DNA of 64,000 nt from positions 310,001 to 374,000 of the forward strand of contig JAUILN010000004.1 in assembly GCA_030432695.1 (NCBI GenBank), written 5' to 3'. Both the position numbers and the translations under genes were made by a program. Source of the stretch: a bacterium. Lineage in GTDB: Bacteria > Planctomycetota > UBA1135 > UBA2386. The notes below the pieces were generated by a model. The model saw nothing but the letters and a program-made list of their open reading frames with translations. It ran no database searches and was not told the origin of the DNA. Of this stretch, positions 10,251 to 20,000 are shown piece by piece (position 1 is the stretch's first letter; the number at the start of each line of letters is the position of its first letter).

Positions 10251-10770
10251 GTCGGCATCGGGGCTGCATGTCCTCGCGCGGGTTCGGTCGTAGCCTTCGT
10301 GCGTTCGTGCCGGCTCGGGTCTGCTACTGGATTCGGGCTGTCAGCGGGCACGTTGGCGCATGCTGGAGCCTCGAGGCGAGCCCTCGTTCCGCTCACCGCC
10401 CAGAGATGGAAGCCGGTGCCCCTCTGCGCAACGGGGGGTGGCCGGCGCCTGCTCTTGTGCGTCGGCGATCGGGTCAGGTTGGGTGCGCCTGAGCAGTTCC
10501 GACCCTTCTGCGCAGCGTATCGGAACCCGTTGTGGCGAGGCGCGTGTCGCGGGCACGGTCGCGGAGTTCCTCGGGGCGAACAACGCGTGGAACGGCGGGC
10601 CGCCGAGTAGGTGAGCGCCGAGTGAGTTCAGCACGACCTCACGGGCGAAGGTTTCTCCGTCGCGCTCGAAGTCTCTGCCGCCGGTTTGGCCACCGTCGGT
10701 GGGGGAGCTGTTTCGATTGATGTCGTGGACGAGAGAAGGCGTAGCGGGCGAGGCTTCGCGAGTCGCATGA
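10251..10770. other. 520-base stretch without a supported gene
   Basis: All frames contain only short, arginine/proline/serine-rich ORFs of the kind produced by GC-rich antisense or non-coding DNA. An immunity gene would be expected here if the RHS tail were a toxin, but I see none. The stretch separates convergent genes and may hold the terminators of both. No palindrome or repeat stood out. Confidence 0.5.
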
Positions 10771-12081
10771 TCAGCGCGAACCGATCAGCGCCTCACATCC
10801 GTTGGATGCCAGGATCCCGAGGGCGTTGGCTCCGGGCGAGAACACGAACGCCTGGTTGTAGAACCGCGCGCCGAGCAGGTTGTTGGTACTCGGCATGTCG
10901 ATCCTCCAGGCCGCGGTCGTGCCTGTGACGGGCACCGTGTAGGCCGTGTCTCCGCGGGCGAGGAGTTCGCAGCCCGGCATTCCCAACCCGTCGAGCGCGC
11001 GAGGCAGAGGGAACTGGCCGAACCAGGAGTCACGGTTGAAGCCGAGCGAGACGAACGCCGCGGTCGAGTTCGGGGGGAGCTGAGTGGCGACCGCCTCGAA
11101 CGGCTCTCCAAGGAGTGGGGTGCGTGATCCGCTCTGCTCCAGTCGCGGCCCACAGGACGTCCCGTAGGGCGAGTATGACGATGCGTTCGCGGGGCCCCAG
11201 TAGTCCCATGTGGACGTCGTACCTGCGCGATTGGGTGTCACGACGACCACTCTCCCTCTGCGGCTATCGAAGCAGCAGTCTTGGGCACCGCCGGGAATCC
11301 CCGCCGGTCTGCGGACCCAGTAGTCGCCGGTCCATTCCCAGCCGCTGCCCGACACCTCCTCGAAGCCGACGAGGCGGTCCCGCAGGCTGTCGTAGGTGAG
11401 GCAGGTGAGCCTGCGTGGAGAGGGATCGACCAGGAGGCGGCGCCAGGTCGTGCCGTCGTAGCTCCAGGTCTGAGTATTGCTCGAGGTCCCGTAGGGGGTG
11501 ACGACGGCGATCGTCTCTTGGCGCGACTCGAGGTGAGCGACGACGAGGGCTCCGAGTGGCGGTGCGGTGTTCGGGTACTGCTGAGCCCAGGAGCCGCCGT
11601 CCCACTCCCACGTCTCGATGCCGCTCGATTGCGCGGCAACCAGGATCGTCTTGCCGCGAGCTGGGTCGTAGGTCAGTTCGCCGCGGGTGGGCATCGCCGG
11701 ACTGAAGACACGCTGAGTCCAGCGAGCTCCATCCCATTCGTAGGTCGCGCTCTGTTCACCTCCGCCAGTTACTTGGATCCAGGTGAGCAGGACCATGACT
11801 CCGCGGCTTGAATCGAATGCCAGGGTCCCCGCGTTCGTTGGCGTCGTCGCTGTGCGCGCTAGGGACCACGTCCACCCATTCCAGAGCCAGGTGTCCCGGC
11901 CGATCACGGTCATGCTCGATCCGCGCAGTGAATCGAACGCGAGGTCGAAGGTGCCCGGGACGCTGGCTGCGCCGGAGCTGCGGAGTTCGGTCTGCACCTG
12001 GGCGTGAGCGGGCGGGCATACGACCGGCAGCACGCATGCCGCTGTGATCGCGGTAAGGATGTGGGACGTTCGTCCTTTCAT
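10771..12081 (-). CDS. Secreted kelch-like beta-propeller protein
   Basis: The 436-residue product begins with a signal peptide (MKGRTSHILTAITAACVLP... ending AHAQ). Residues about 35-300 hold repeats of ~50 residues built on the pattern [F/Y]DS-RG--V---...-W-WDG--W, for example LAFDSSRGVMVL, YEWDGARW, YDPARGKTIL, WEWDGGSW, WSYDGTTW and TYDSLRDRLV. This pattern indicates a kelch/galactose-oxidase-like propeller. The C-terminal ~120 residues carry the shared module with LPRALDGLGMPGC, FYNQAFVFSPGANALG and SNGCEALIG. No catalytic residues are recognisable. It is the second of two kelch-like paralogs, 17 bases after the first, and probably co-transcribed with it. Function is unknown; extracellular binding is plausible. 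Confidence 0.78.
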   Translation of the reverse strand: MKGRTSHILTAITAACVLPVVCPPAHAQVQTELRSSGAASVPGTFDLAFDSLRGSSMTVIGRDTWLWNGWTWSLARTATTPTNAGTLAFDSSRGVMVLLTWIQVTGGGEQSATYEWDGARWTQRVFSPAMPTRGELTYDPARGKTILVAAQSSGIETWEWDGGSWAQQYPNTAPPLGALVVAHLESRQETIAVVTPYGTSSNTQTWSYDGTTWRRLLVDPSPRRLTCLTYDSLRDRLVGFEEVSGSGWEWTGDYWVRRPAGIPGGAQDCCFDSRRGRVVVVTPNRAGTTSTWDYWGPANASSYSPYGTSCGPRLEQSGSRTPLLGEPFEAVATQLPPNSTAAFVSLGFNRDSWFGQFPLPRALDGLGMPGCELLARGDTAYTVPVTGTTAAWRIDMPSTNNLLGARFYNQAFVFSPGANALGILASNGCEALIGSR

Positions 12082-12098
12082 GGATGCACCTCTCGGGG

Positions 12099-13451
12099 TC
12101 AGTCGCCGATCCTGGCTTCCACTCCGTTCGACGTCGCCACGCCATTGGCGTTGACGCTCGGGGCGAGGATCGTGGACTGGAGATGGATCCGCAGGCGGGC
12201 CAGTTCGGGCCTGCTCGGGATCGGGATCGAAATGGATCCAGTGGGGGGCGTCAGCACCACGGGGATTCCCGGCTCCTCCATGCTCTGGAGGATGGAGCAG
12301 CCGGGCATCTGGAAAAAGTCGAGCGCGAGAGGGAGCGAGAATGCGCCCAGGCGCGACCGGGAGAACCCCAGTGCCGCCGCCGCGAGCGTCGCGTCAGGTG
12401 GGACGCCCGCGAGCGAGAGGTCGAAAGGCTGGCCGACGTGCGGGACTCCGCTCGCATGAAGGGCGAGGGGCTGCATGGGTGGGCAGCCGATACCGTAATC
12501 GTTCGCGCTCCCCGGGAACCGCAGGATCCCGTATTCCACCGTGACCGCGGCGCCTTGCGCGTCCGACCCGAAGCCCACCTGGGTTTGTCGGTTGGGGTCC
12601 CAGACGAGCGGCGTCTGCGTTGCAGGGTATGCCTGCTGCAAGAATAGCTGCCCGGTCCTGTCGAGCAGTACGACCGGAGGAAATGGCGGAGCCAATTGCA
12701 GTGAGCCGTAGACCATGACGTTCCGTCGGCGGTCGCACTGCATGGCCCAGGGCGAATTGAGCAGTGGGTCGGTTCCGAAGAGCGACCAGGAGCGATTCCG
12801 CCACTGCCAGAGTTCGGTGGTCGTGCCGAAGACGCGCGTGACGGCCAATTCGACACCGCCCTCTGCGTGGTTGTGGCTCGCGGTCAGCCGATCCACCAAA
12901 GTCCAGGGCGAGTTCGTGAGGATGGGAATCCAGGTCGACCCGACCCAGGACCAGGTCTGGATCCCGTTCTGGCTTCCGACGAGGAGAAGTGTCTCGTTGG
13001 CGGTGGCGTCATGGACCATCGCGGACAGGTCCGCGCCGCGCGGGCTGGAGACGGGTTGCAGCTGCATCCAGCCACCGGCACCCAATGACCAGGTGTCGTT
13101 CAAGGCGCTGGATCCTGAGCTTCCACCGAACAGCAGCACGCTCTGGCTGCCCGGGCTCCAGGCCATCGCAGCCTTGTCCCTCGGACTGGGCGATACCGAT
13201 GACGAGACAAGCGACCAGTCGTCGCCATCCCATTCCCAGGTATCGTCCAGCGGTCCATTCGATCCGATGCCGCCGAAGAGGATGATGCGGCCTCGGGTCT
13301 CGTCGAGCGCCATCGAGTGACTGCGGCGGGGAGGAGGCGAATGGGCCGGGGAGAGCACCCGCCACTGCGGCACCTGCGTGCCCGCGGGAACTGCGGTGCT
13401 CATGACCAGGGTTGCTGCCACCAACGCGGGAACACGCAAAGGGTGCGTCAT
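12099..13451 (-). CDS. Secreted kelch-like beta-propeller protein (upstream paralog)
   Basis: The product has 450 residues. I chose the ATG at 13451 over the in-frame start 60 bases upstream because it opens a signal peptide (MTHPLRVPALVAATLVMST...) and follows a strong AGGAGG Shine-Dalgarno sequence. Kelch-type repeats are clear: RRSHSMALDETRGRI, LFGGIGSNGPLDDTWEWDG, AMAWSPGSQSVLLFGG and NDTWSLGAGGW. The FGG and DTWEWDG pairs are the classic kelch signature. The C-terminal module of the exported family closes the protein (PLALDFFQMPGC, SIPIPS, NANGVATSNGVEARIGD). Together with the downstream paralog it forms a two-gene operon. The preceding reading frame ends at the Shine-Dalgarno sequence, suggesting it was once coupled to another gene (see 13456-13836). 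Confidence 0.78.
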   Translation of the reverse strand: MTHPLRVPALVAATLVMSTAVPAGTQVPQWRVLSPAHSPPPRRSHSMALDETRGRIILFGGIGSNGPLDDTWEWDGDDWSLVSSSVSPSPRDKAAMAWSPGSQSVLLFGGSSGSSALNDTWSLGAGGWMQLQPVSSPRGADLSAMVHDATANETLLLVGSQNGIQTWSWVGSTWIPILTNSPWTLVDRLTASHNHAEGGVELAVTRVFGTTTELWQWRNRSWSLFGTDPLLNSPWAMQCDRRRNVMVYGSLQLAPPFPPVVLLDRTGQLFLQQAYPATQTPLVWDPNRQTQVGFGSDAQGAAVTVEYGILRFPGSANDYGIGCPPMQPLALHASGVPHVGQPFDLSLAGVPPDATLAAAALGFSRSRLGAFSLPLALDFFQMPGCSILQSMEEPGIPVVLTPPTGSISIPIPSRPELARLRIHLQSTILAPSVNANGVATSNGVEARIGD

Positions 13452-13455
13452 CGAG

Positions 13456-13836
13456 TCATCCTCCTGCGCCACCGATCGTGGCGACGAACCAGTTGAAGGA
13501 GAACCGCTCACCCCGACTTTCCCGCGACCCCGCCACGCCCTCCGGCCCAGCGATCCGGAAGCCCATCAGCCCCACACCGTCCGACTCCCGGAGCTCGACT
13601 CCCGCCCCCTCCCACATCCCCTCCACCGCACCCCACTCAATCACCCAACCCCCGCCGCCATCGTCCTCTCCGTCCCATCCCTGACTTGACTCCACCCTCC
13701 CATTCCCGAGACTCCCCAGGTCGCCTGCCGCCAACCCCAGCCGCGCGCCCCCCTCCCTCTCGCACCCCCCGATGGACTCCCTCCCACCGTCCGTCAGCAC
13801 CGTCGTGTCGTCCCTGGAGAGCCGACCGCCGCGCAC
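13456..13836 (-). pseudogene. Possible gene remnant upstream of the kelch operon
   Basis: This reading frame ends in GGA GGA TGA, inside the Shine-Dalgarno sequence of the downstream kelch gene, a spacing typical of translationally coupled genes. The translation ends with plausible protein text (WVIEWGAVEG, GVELRESDGVGLMGFRIAG, ERFSFNWFVATIG), but its N-terminal part overlaps the start of the divergent gene at 13772 and has no signal peptide. The strand is strongly polypurine. My reading is that it is the C-terminal end of an exported protein whose front was lost when the neighbouring defence locus arrived. A non-coding explanation remains possible. Confidence 0.25.
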
Positions 13837-14158
13837 CGCGCCCGAGCTCCGCGTCGCCCTCCGCGCCTACCTCGCCGCCCTCGACTCCCCCGAGGCCGCG
13901 CACCACCCCTTCGCCGACGCCGCCCTCGCCCGCCGCATCGGCGCCGGCTGCCTCGCCCTCCTCGCCGACCCCGCCGTCTCCACCAATCCATCCCACCTCC
14001 GCCGCGCCCAACTCGCCATCGACTACCTGATCCTCGAAGACGACGCCGAGTCCGATGCCGACTCCGCGCTCGGTTTCGACGACGACGCGCAGGTCTTTGA
14101 TGCGATCGCCCGCGCCCTCAACCGCGCCGACCTCTGCCTCGAGGATCCCGCCTCGTGA
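13772..14158 (+). CDS. Small acidic protein opening the helicase-methylase operon
   Basis: A 128-residue, alanine- and aspartate-rich, probably all-helical protein. The fold shows regular amphipathic helices (LRVALRAYLAALDSPEAAHH, LARRIGAGCLALLADP) and an acidic segment around residues 86-108. I recognise no named family. Its stop codon overlaps the GTG start of the helicase gene (GTGA, 14155-14158), so the two are translationally coupled, and the small protein probably belongs to the same system, perhaps as an accessory or regulatory subunit. The ATG at 13772 is supported by position rather than by a strong ribosome binding site. Reading continues with the same codon style as the helicase. 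Confidence 0.65.
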   Translation: MDSLPPSVSTVVSSLESRPPRTAPELRVALRAYLAALDSPEAAHHPFADAALARRIGAGCLALLADPAVSTNPSHLRRAQLAIDYLILEDDAESDADSALGFDDDAQVFDAIARALNRADLCLEDPAS

Positions 14159-17049
14159 GCCGGAGCAATCCCGCCACAGGCCAACTCGCCCCCGGCACCC
14201 GCGTCGTGATCCGCGACGAGGAATGGCTCGTCCGCCAATCCCGCCGCGCCTCCACCGGCGGCCTGCGCCTGGACGTCACCGGCCTCAGCGAACTCGTCCG
14301 CGACCGCGACGCCTCCTTCCTCACCGACCTCGATCCGCCCACCGTCCTGGCGCCCGAGGCCACCGCGCTCGTTCCCGACCCCTCACCCCGCTACCGCGAC
14401 ACCCGCCTCTACCTCGACTGCCTGCTGCGCCGCCAGCCGCCGACCGACGCCCACATCCATGTCGGCCACCGCGCCGCCTGCGACCGCGCCGACTACCAGC
14501 TCGCACCCGCCACCCAGGCCCTCTCGCAACTCCGCCCGCGCATCCTGATGGCCGACGGCGTGGGCCTCGGCAAGACCATCGAGGTCGGCATCCTCCTCAG
14601 CGAGCTCATCCAGCGCGGCCGCGGCGACCGCATCCTGGTCGTCGCCCTGAAGTCGATCCTCGCCCAGTTCCAGCTCGAACTCTGGGCCCGCTTCACCATC
14701 CCGCTCGTCCGCCTCGACTCGGTGGGCATCCAACGCATCCAGGCCGAGATCCCGTCCAACCAGAACCCGTTCCAGGTCTTCGACAAGGTCATCGTCTCGA
14801 TCGACACGCTGAAGAACGACGCCAAGTACCGCCAATACCTCGAAGACGCACGCTGGGACGTGATCGTGGTCGACGAGTGCCAGAACGTCGCCCCGCGCGC
14901 CGACGAACGCAGCACCCTGGTGAGCCAGCGCGCCCGCCTCGCCCAGCTCCTCGCCCGGCAGAGCGACGCGCTGATCCTCACCTCCGCCACGCCCCACGAC
15001 GGCCGCGCCCGGAGCTTCGCCGGGCTCATCCACCTGCTCGAGCCCACCGCGATCAAGGACGACGAGCGCTACACCGCCGACGAGGTGAGGCCGTGGTTCC
15101 TGCGCCGCTTCAAGAAAGACGTCGCGGCCGAGGCGGGGGAGGCCTTCCAGGAGCGCCAGCTCGAGCTGGTCCGCACGCAGGCCACGCCGCCCGAAGACGC
15201 CGCCTTCGAGCTGCTGAAGACCGCCAGCTTCCAGACCATCGGCCGCACCAGGTCGGGCAAGCAGCGCGCCCAGTCATCAGGAGCTCGCGGGATGCTCTTC
15301 CGCACGCTCCTCCTCAAGGCCTTCCTCTCCTCGCCGCGCGCCTGCCTGGAGACGGTCGAGCAGCGCCTCGCCCACAAAGACGTGCAGGCCGACACCGAAG
15401 CTGCCGCCCACGACCGCAACGTCCTCCAGGCGCTCGCCGCCACCCTCCGCGCGATCCCCGAGCCCGACTTCGCCAAGTACCAGACCCTCCTCGCCTGGCT
15501 CCGGTCCGAAGGCTTCGCCACCAGGTCCAGCCCCGAGCGCGTGGTGATCTTCTCCGAGCGCCTCGCCACCCTGCGTCTGCTCCGCGACCGCCTCACCGAA
15601 GACCTGTCCCTGCAGCCCGCAGCCCTCGGCATCTTCCACGGCCAGCTCGACGACCAGCAGCAGCGCGAGCTCGTCCAGGCCTTCGGCACCCGCGACTCCG
15701 CGCTGCGCATCCTGCTCTGCTCCGACGCCGCCGCCGAGGGCCTCAACCTCCATTACTTCTGCCACCGCCTGCTCCACTTCGACCTGCCCTGGAGCCTCAT
15801 CACCCTCGAGCAGCGCAATGGCCGCATCGACCGCTTCGGCCAGCAGCACCAGCCGCAGCTCCGTTACCTGCTCACGCTTCCCAGCGACCCCGACCTCCAG
15901 GGCGACCTCCGCATCCTCGAGCGCCTGATCGAGAAGGAAGACCAGGCCTGGCGCAATATCGGCGACGTCGCCTGGTTGATGAACCTCCACGACGCCGACC
16001 GCGAGGAGGAGCGCATTGCCGAGTCGGTGGAGGGCGAGACCGCCCCCGAGGTCGCGATCCCCGACCAGGCCACACCAGACGACGATCTCTTCGACCTGCT
16101 GTTCGGCGGCGGGGGAGGTGAGTCGAGCGACGCGCCCGTCACCGTCGATTCCGCGCGCCTCTACGCGAACGACCTCGACTACGCCCAAGACGCCTTCGAA
16201 GCCGCCCTCGGTCCCAAGTCCAAGGACCTCGTCCGCTGGCACGACGGCAAACAGGGCTTCACCCTTCGTCCACCCGACGACCTGCTTCGCCGCCTCCGCC
16301 TGCTCCCCACCGAGCTCCGCGAAGACGCCAAGGACGGCCTCGACCTCACCACCGACCGCACCCTCGTGATGGAGTCGCTGGCCCGCGCCCGCGAGACCAC
16401 CGGCGCCTGGCCCGAGTGGCAGCTCTTCTGGGAACTCAATCCCATCGCCCGCTGGCTCGACGACCGCGTGCTGCAGCGCTTCGGCCGCCACGAAGCGCCC
16501 ATAGTCGGGTTGGCCCAGGGCCTCGCCCCCGGCGAACGCGTCGTCGTCCTCCAAGGCCTGATCTCCAACAACCGCGGCCAACCGATCCACGTCGAGACCG
16601 TCGGCATCCCGTTCCCTGGCGGCTCCGACCAACCCGCCACCCCCGAACCCTTCGAAGACCTCGTCGCCCGCACCGGCCTCGACCGCCCGCTGGCCAACCC
16701 CGGCAACACCAGCGCCGACCCCGCCTCCCTCCAGCGCTTGCTCCCTGCCGCCGTGGAAGCCATGCGCGCTCACCTCGAGCAGCGCCGCAACGCCCGCGCG
16801 GTCGAGATCGGCAAAGCGCTCCGCCCCGAACTCCGCAAGCTGAACGATTGGAAGCGCGCCCGCCTCGCCGCGATCGACCAGCTCCTGGCCGACCCCAAGC
16901 TCGCCGCACCCATGCGCAAGCTGCACCAATCCCGCCGCCGCGAGATCGAGGCCATCCACGCCGAGCGCCAGGCCTGGGTCGATGAAGGTCTGCGCACCGC
17001 ACCCGACCTCGCGATCCGCGTCCTCGCCGTCCTCGTCACGCCCGGCTGA
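14155..17049 (+). CDS. SNF2-family helicase (HmaA/DrmD-like)
   Basis: 964 residues, GTG start overlapping the previous stop. This is a SNF2/RapA-type superfamily 2 ATPase. Residues ~130-145 hold Walker A (DGVGLGKT), ~240 holds the Walker B/motif II DECQ (normally DEAH/DEAQ), and ~277 holds SATPHD. The C-terminal helicase half spans ~460-570, ending with the SNF2 arginine-finger motif QRNGRIDRFGQ. The remaining ~390 residues (glycine run GGGGG near 655) are not assigned. SNF2 helicases of this length beside a large adenine methylase occur in class 1 DISARM (DrmD) and in Hma systems, where they are thought to move along or remodel invading DNA. Five bases separate it from the methylase gene. 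A helicase, methylase and ATPase in this order favour Hma. No DrmA, DrmB or DrmC gene is in the immediate locus. Confidence 0.88.
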   Translation: MSRSNPATGQLAPGTRVVIRDEEWLVRQSRRASTGGLRLDVTGLSELVRDRDASFLTDLDPPTVLAPEATALVPDPSPRYRDTRLYLDCLLRRQPPTDAHIHVGHRAACDRADYQLAPATQALSQLRPRILMADGVGLGKTIEVGILLSELIQRGRGDRILVVALKSILAQFQLELWARFTIPLVRLDSVGIQRIQAEIPSNQNPFQVFDKVIVSIDTLKNDAKYRQYLEDARWDVIVVDECQNVAPRADERSTLVSQRARLAQLLARQSDALILTSATPHDGRARSFAGLIHLLEPTAIKDDERYTADEVRPWFLRRFKKDVAAEAGEAFQERQLELVRTQATPPEDAAFELLKTASFQTIGRTRSGKQRAQSSGARGMLFRTLLLKAFLSSPRACLETVEQRLAHKDVQADTEAAAHDRNVLQALAATLRAIPEPDFAKYQTLLAWLRSEGFATRSSPERVVIFSERLATLRLLRDRLTEDLSLQPAALGIFHGQLDDQQQRELVQAFGTRDSALRILLCSDAAAEGLNLHYFCHRLLHFDLPWSLITLEQRNGRIDRFGQQHQPQLRYLLTLPSDPDLQGDLRILERLIEKEDQAWRNIGDVAWLMNLHDADREEERIAESVEGETAPEVAIPDQATPDDDLFDLLFGGGGGESSDAPVTVDSARLYANDLDYAQDAFEAALGPKSKDLVRWHDGKQGFTLRPPDDLLRRLRLLPTELREDAKDGLDLTTDRTLVMESLARARETTGAWPEWQLFWELNPIARWLDDRVLQRFGRHEAPIVGLAQGLAPGERVVVLQGLISNNRGQPIHVETVGIPFPGGSDQPATPEPFEDLVARTGLDRPLANPGNTSADPASLQRLLPAAVEAMRAHLEQRRNARAVEIGKALRPELRKLNDWKRARLAAIDQLLADPKLAAPMRKLHQSRRREIEAIHAERQAWVDEGLRTAPDLAIRVLAVLVTPG

Positions 17050-17054
17050 TTCCG

Positions 17055-20000
17055 ATGGCCCTCGACCTCACCGGCATCCAGAACGTCGAGTTCTACTCCG
17101 GCCATTACCTCCAGGCCGTCCTCGAAGGCGACCTGAAGTCCGTCCTCGACTCCTGGACTGCCCGCGAGAAGGCCGACGGCACGCGCCCGCCGCACAAGCG
17201 CCTCGCCGCGTTGGCCCCGCGCTACTTCGACGCCCTCGCCACCGCGGGCGAGCACGCCGGCACCGGCGACTCCGACCTCGCGGCCCGCTTTGCCGCGGCG
17301 CGCGGCTTCCACGCGCACCTCGTGGAAGCGCTGGGGTTCCCATACAGCCCGAGTCTCCAGCCGCTCGATCGGGAGCAGTCGCTGCCGGTCGTCACCGCGC
17401 TCGACCGCGACGGCCAGCCGTTCCTCTGGATCGTCGATACGCCGTTCCCGGCCCGCAGCCCGAGCGACGAAGACCCCGACCCGCTCGCCGCCACCCCGCA
17501 CGCAGACCAGCTCCCGCCCGATTCCACCGGCGCCCAGATCCCCAGCGACACCTCCTGGCGCCAGCTCCTCGACGAGCGCGTCTTCCGCCTCGATCCCGCG
17601 CCGCGCTTCGTGCTGGTCCTCACCGGCGCGCACGCCTTCCTCGCCGAGCGCAGCAAATGGCCCCAGGGCCGTTACCTCCGCTTCGACCTCGCCGAGCTGT
17701 TCCGCCGCAAGGAGTCCAAGGCGCTGCGCGCCACCGCCGGTCTGCTGCATCGCGACGTCCTCGCCCCCGACTCCGGCCTGTGTCTGCACGACACCCTCGA
17801 CGAGAACTCCCACAAGCACGCCTTCGCCGTCTCCGGCGACCTCAAACACGGCGTGCGCCGCGCCATCGAACTGCTCGGCAATGAGGCCATCTTCGACCGC
17901 CGCGAACGCCAGCACGCGCCGCTCTACCAACCCGGCCAGGCCGACCTCGCCGCGCAGCTCACCGAAGACTGCCTCACCTTCGTCTACCGCCTGCTGTTCC
18001 TGTTCTACGTCGAGGCCCGCGGCGCCGAGCTCGGCGTGGTGCCGATGGACAGCGACGTCTACCGCCTGGGCTACAGCCTCGAGGGCCTGCGCGACCTGGA
18101 GCTGGTGCCGCTCGAATCCGAAGAAGCCCGCAACGGCTTCTTCCTGCACGAAAGCCTGAAGACCCTGTTCCGCATCGTCGATGCCGGCTTCCCCCTGGCC
18201 GGCCCCGAGGTCCAGGGCCAGCTCGGCCTGGAAGGCTTCGACCGCGACACCATGCGCGTGCCCGGCCTCCATAGCCCGCTGTTCGACGACGAGCGCCTCC
18301 ATATCCTCGCCAGCGTTCGCCTCCGCAACCACGTGGTCCAGGAAGTGCTCCAGCTCCTGTCCCTCTCGGGCATTAAGCGGAACAAACGCCGCGGCCGCAT
18401 CTCCTACGCCCAGCTCGGCATCTCCCAGCTCGGCGCCGTGTACGAGAGCCTCCTCTCCTACACCGGCTTCTTCGCCACCGAAGACCTCCACGAGGTCGCC
18501 AGCGCCGTCGACGCCAAGGCCCTGAACACCCGCGCCGCGCAGAGCTCCGGCAGCCGCGAAGACCTCGCGGTGTGGTTCGTGCCGGCCTCCCGCATCGGCG
18601 ACTACAAGAGCGCCGAGATCGTCCGCAATGCCGACGGCCAGCCGGTGGTGCACCACAAGGGCACCTTCGTGTATGCGCTCGCCGGCCGCAACCGCGAGAA
18701 GTCGGCCAGCTACTACACCCCCGAGGTGCTCACCCGCTGCGTGGTGAAGTATGCGCTGAAGGAGCTGCTCTACGAGCAAGACGACCGCGGCCGCGACATC
18801 GGCTGGAAGCTGCGGCCGGCGGGAGACGGATCCGCAGCCACCCGCCCGATCGCCGCCAGCGAGATCCTCGCGCTCAACCTCTGCGAGCCCGCCATGGGCA
18901 GCGGCGCCTTCCTCCTCGAAGCAGTCGACCAGCTCGCCGACGCCTACCTCCGCCGCCGCCAGGAGGAACTTGGCGTAGACCTCCCCAGCGACGCATACCA
19001 GCGCCACAAGCGCCGCGTGAAGGCCCGCCTCGCCACCAACAACTGCCACGGCGTCGACCTCAATCCCACAGCGGTGGAGCTGGCCAAGGTCTCGCTGTGG
19101 CTGGGCACGATGCACGAAGGCGGCAAGTGCCCGTGGTTCGGCCTGCGGCTGGCGTGTGGCAATTCGCTCATTGGCGCGCGGCGGCAGGTGTTCCGCAAGA
19201 AGGACCTCACGCGCAAGGGCAGTAAGGAGAAGCCCAACTGGCTCGGCCTGGTGCCCGAAGACGTGCCGCTGTTCCCTGAAGGCGTGGCTGGCCCGGTGTC
19301 GATCACCACCGACTGGCTACCACCCGCGCGCCCCGACGGCACCGTCTACCACTTCCTGCTCCCCGCCGCCGGCATGGCCTCGTTCGGCAAGGACAAGGTG
19401 GTGAAGGACCTGATGCCCGAGCACTGCGCCGCGATGGAGCAATGGCGCAAGACGTTCACGCAACCGTTTACCAAAGAGCAGGTGGCGAAGCTCGAGATGC
19501 TCAGCGACGCGGTCGACCGGCTCTGGGCGCAGGTGGTGCGCGAGCGGGCCTTGGCGGCCGCGAAGTCGAGCGACCTGATCCCGGTGTGGGGCGAAGCCGG
19601 CTTCGAGGAGGACGCCCAAGCGACGGCCCGCGAGCAAGACGGCCTGTCGGTGCAGGAGCAGGAGCGCGTGCAGGCCGAGCTGGAGAACACGTCGTCTGCG
19701 TGGCGTCGCCTGAAGCTGGCGATGGACCTCTGGGGTGCGCTGTGGTTCTGGCCGGTGGAGCAGGCCGAGTTGCTGCCGGCGCGCGAGGTGTATCTGCGGA
19801 CGTTGGAGCTGGTGCTGGTGGGGGAGGTGGAGGTCGCGTGGGAGCAGGGCGATCTGTTCGGCGCGCTGAGCGGCTACGACGCGGGATCTCTGGAGGGTGG
19901 TTCGGGGGGTGCTGGGAATGGCGGGGGCCTGATGGTGGCCGAGGCCGGCGTGCGGGTCGCTGAGCAGATGCGGCTCAAGCGGGAGTTGTCGGAGGCGTTG

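Noticed and set aside
15277..16959. 560-residue minus-strand frame rich in E, G, L and V
   Set aside because: Antisense to the SNF2 helicase; composition mirrors the opposite strand's Arg/Ala/Leu codons.
16770..19115. 781-residue minus-strand open frame
   Set aside because: Lies antisense to the helicase end and methylase start, which have full motif support. Low-complexity G/A/E/V text.
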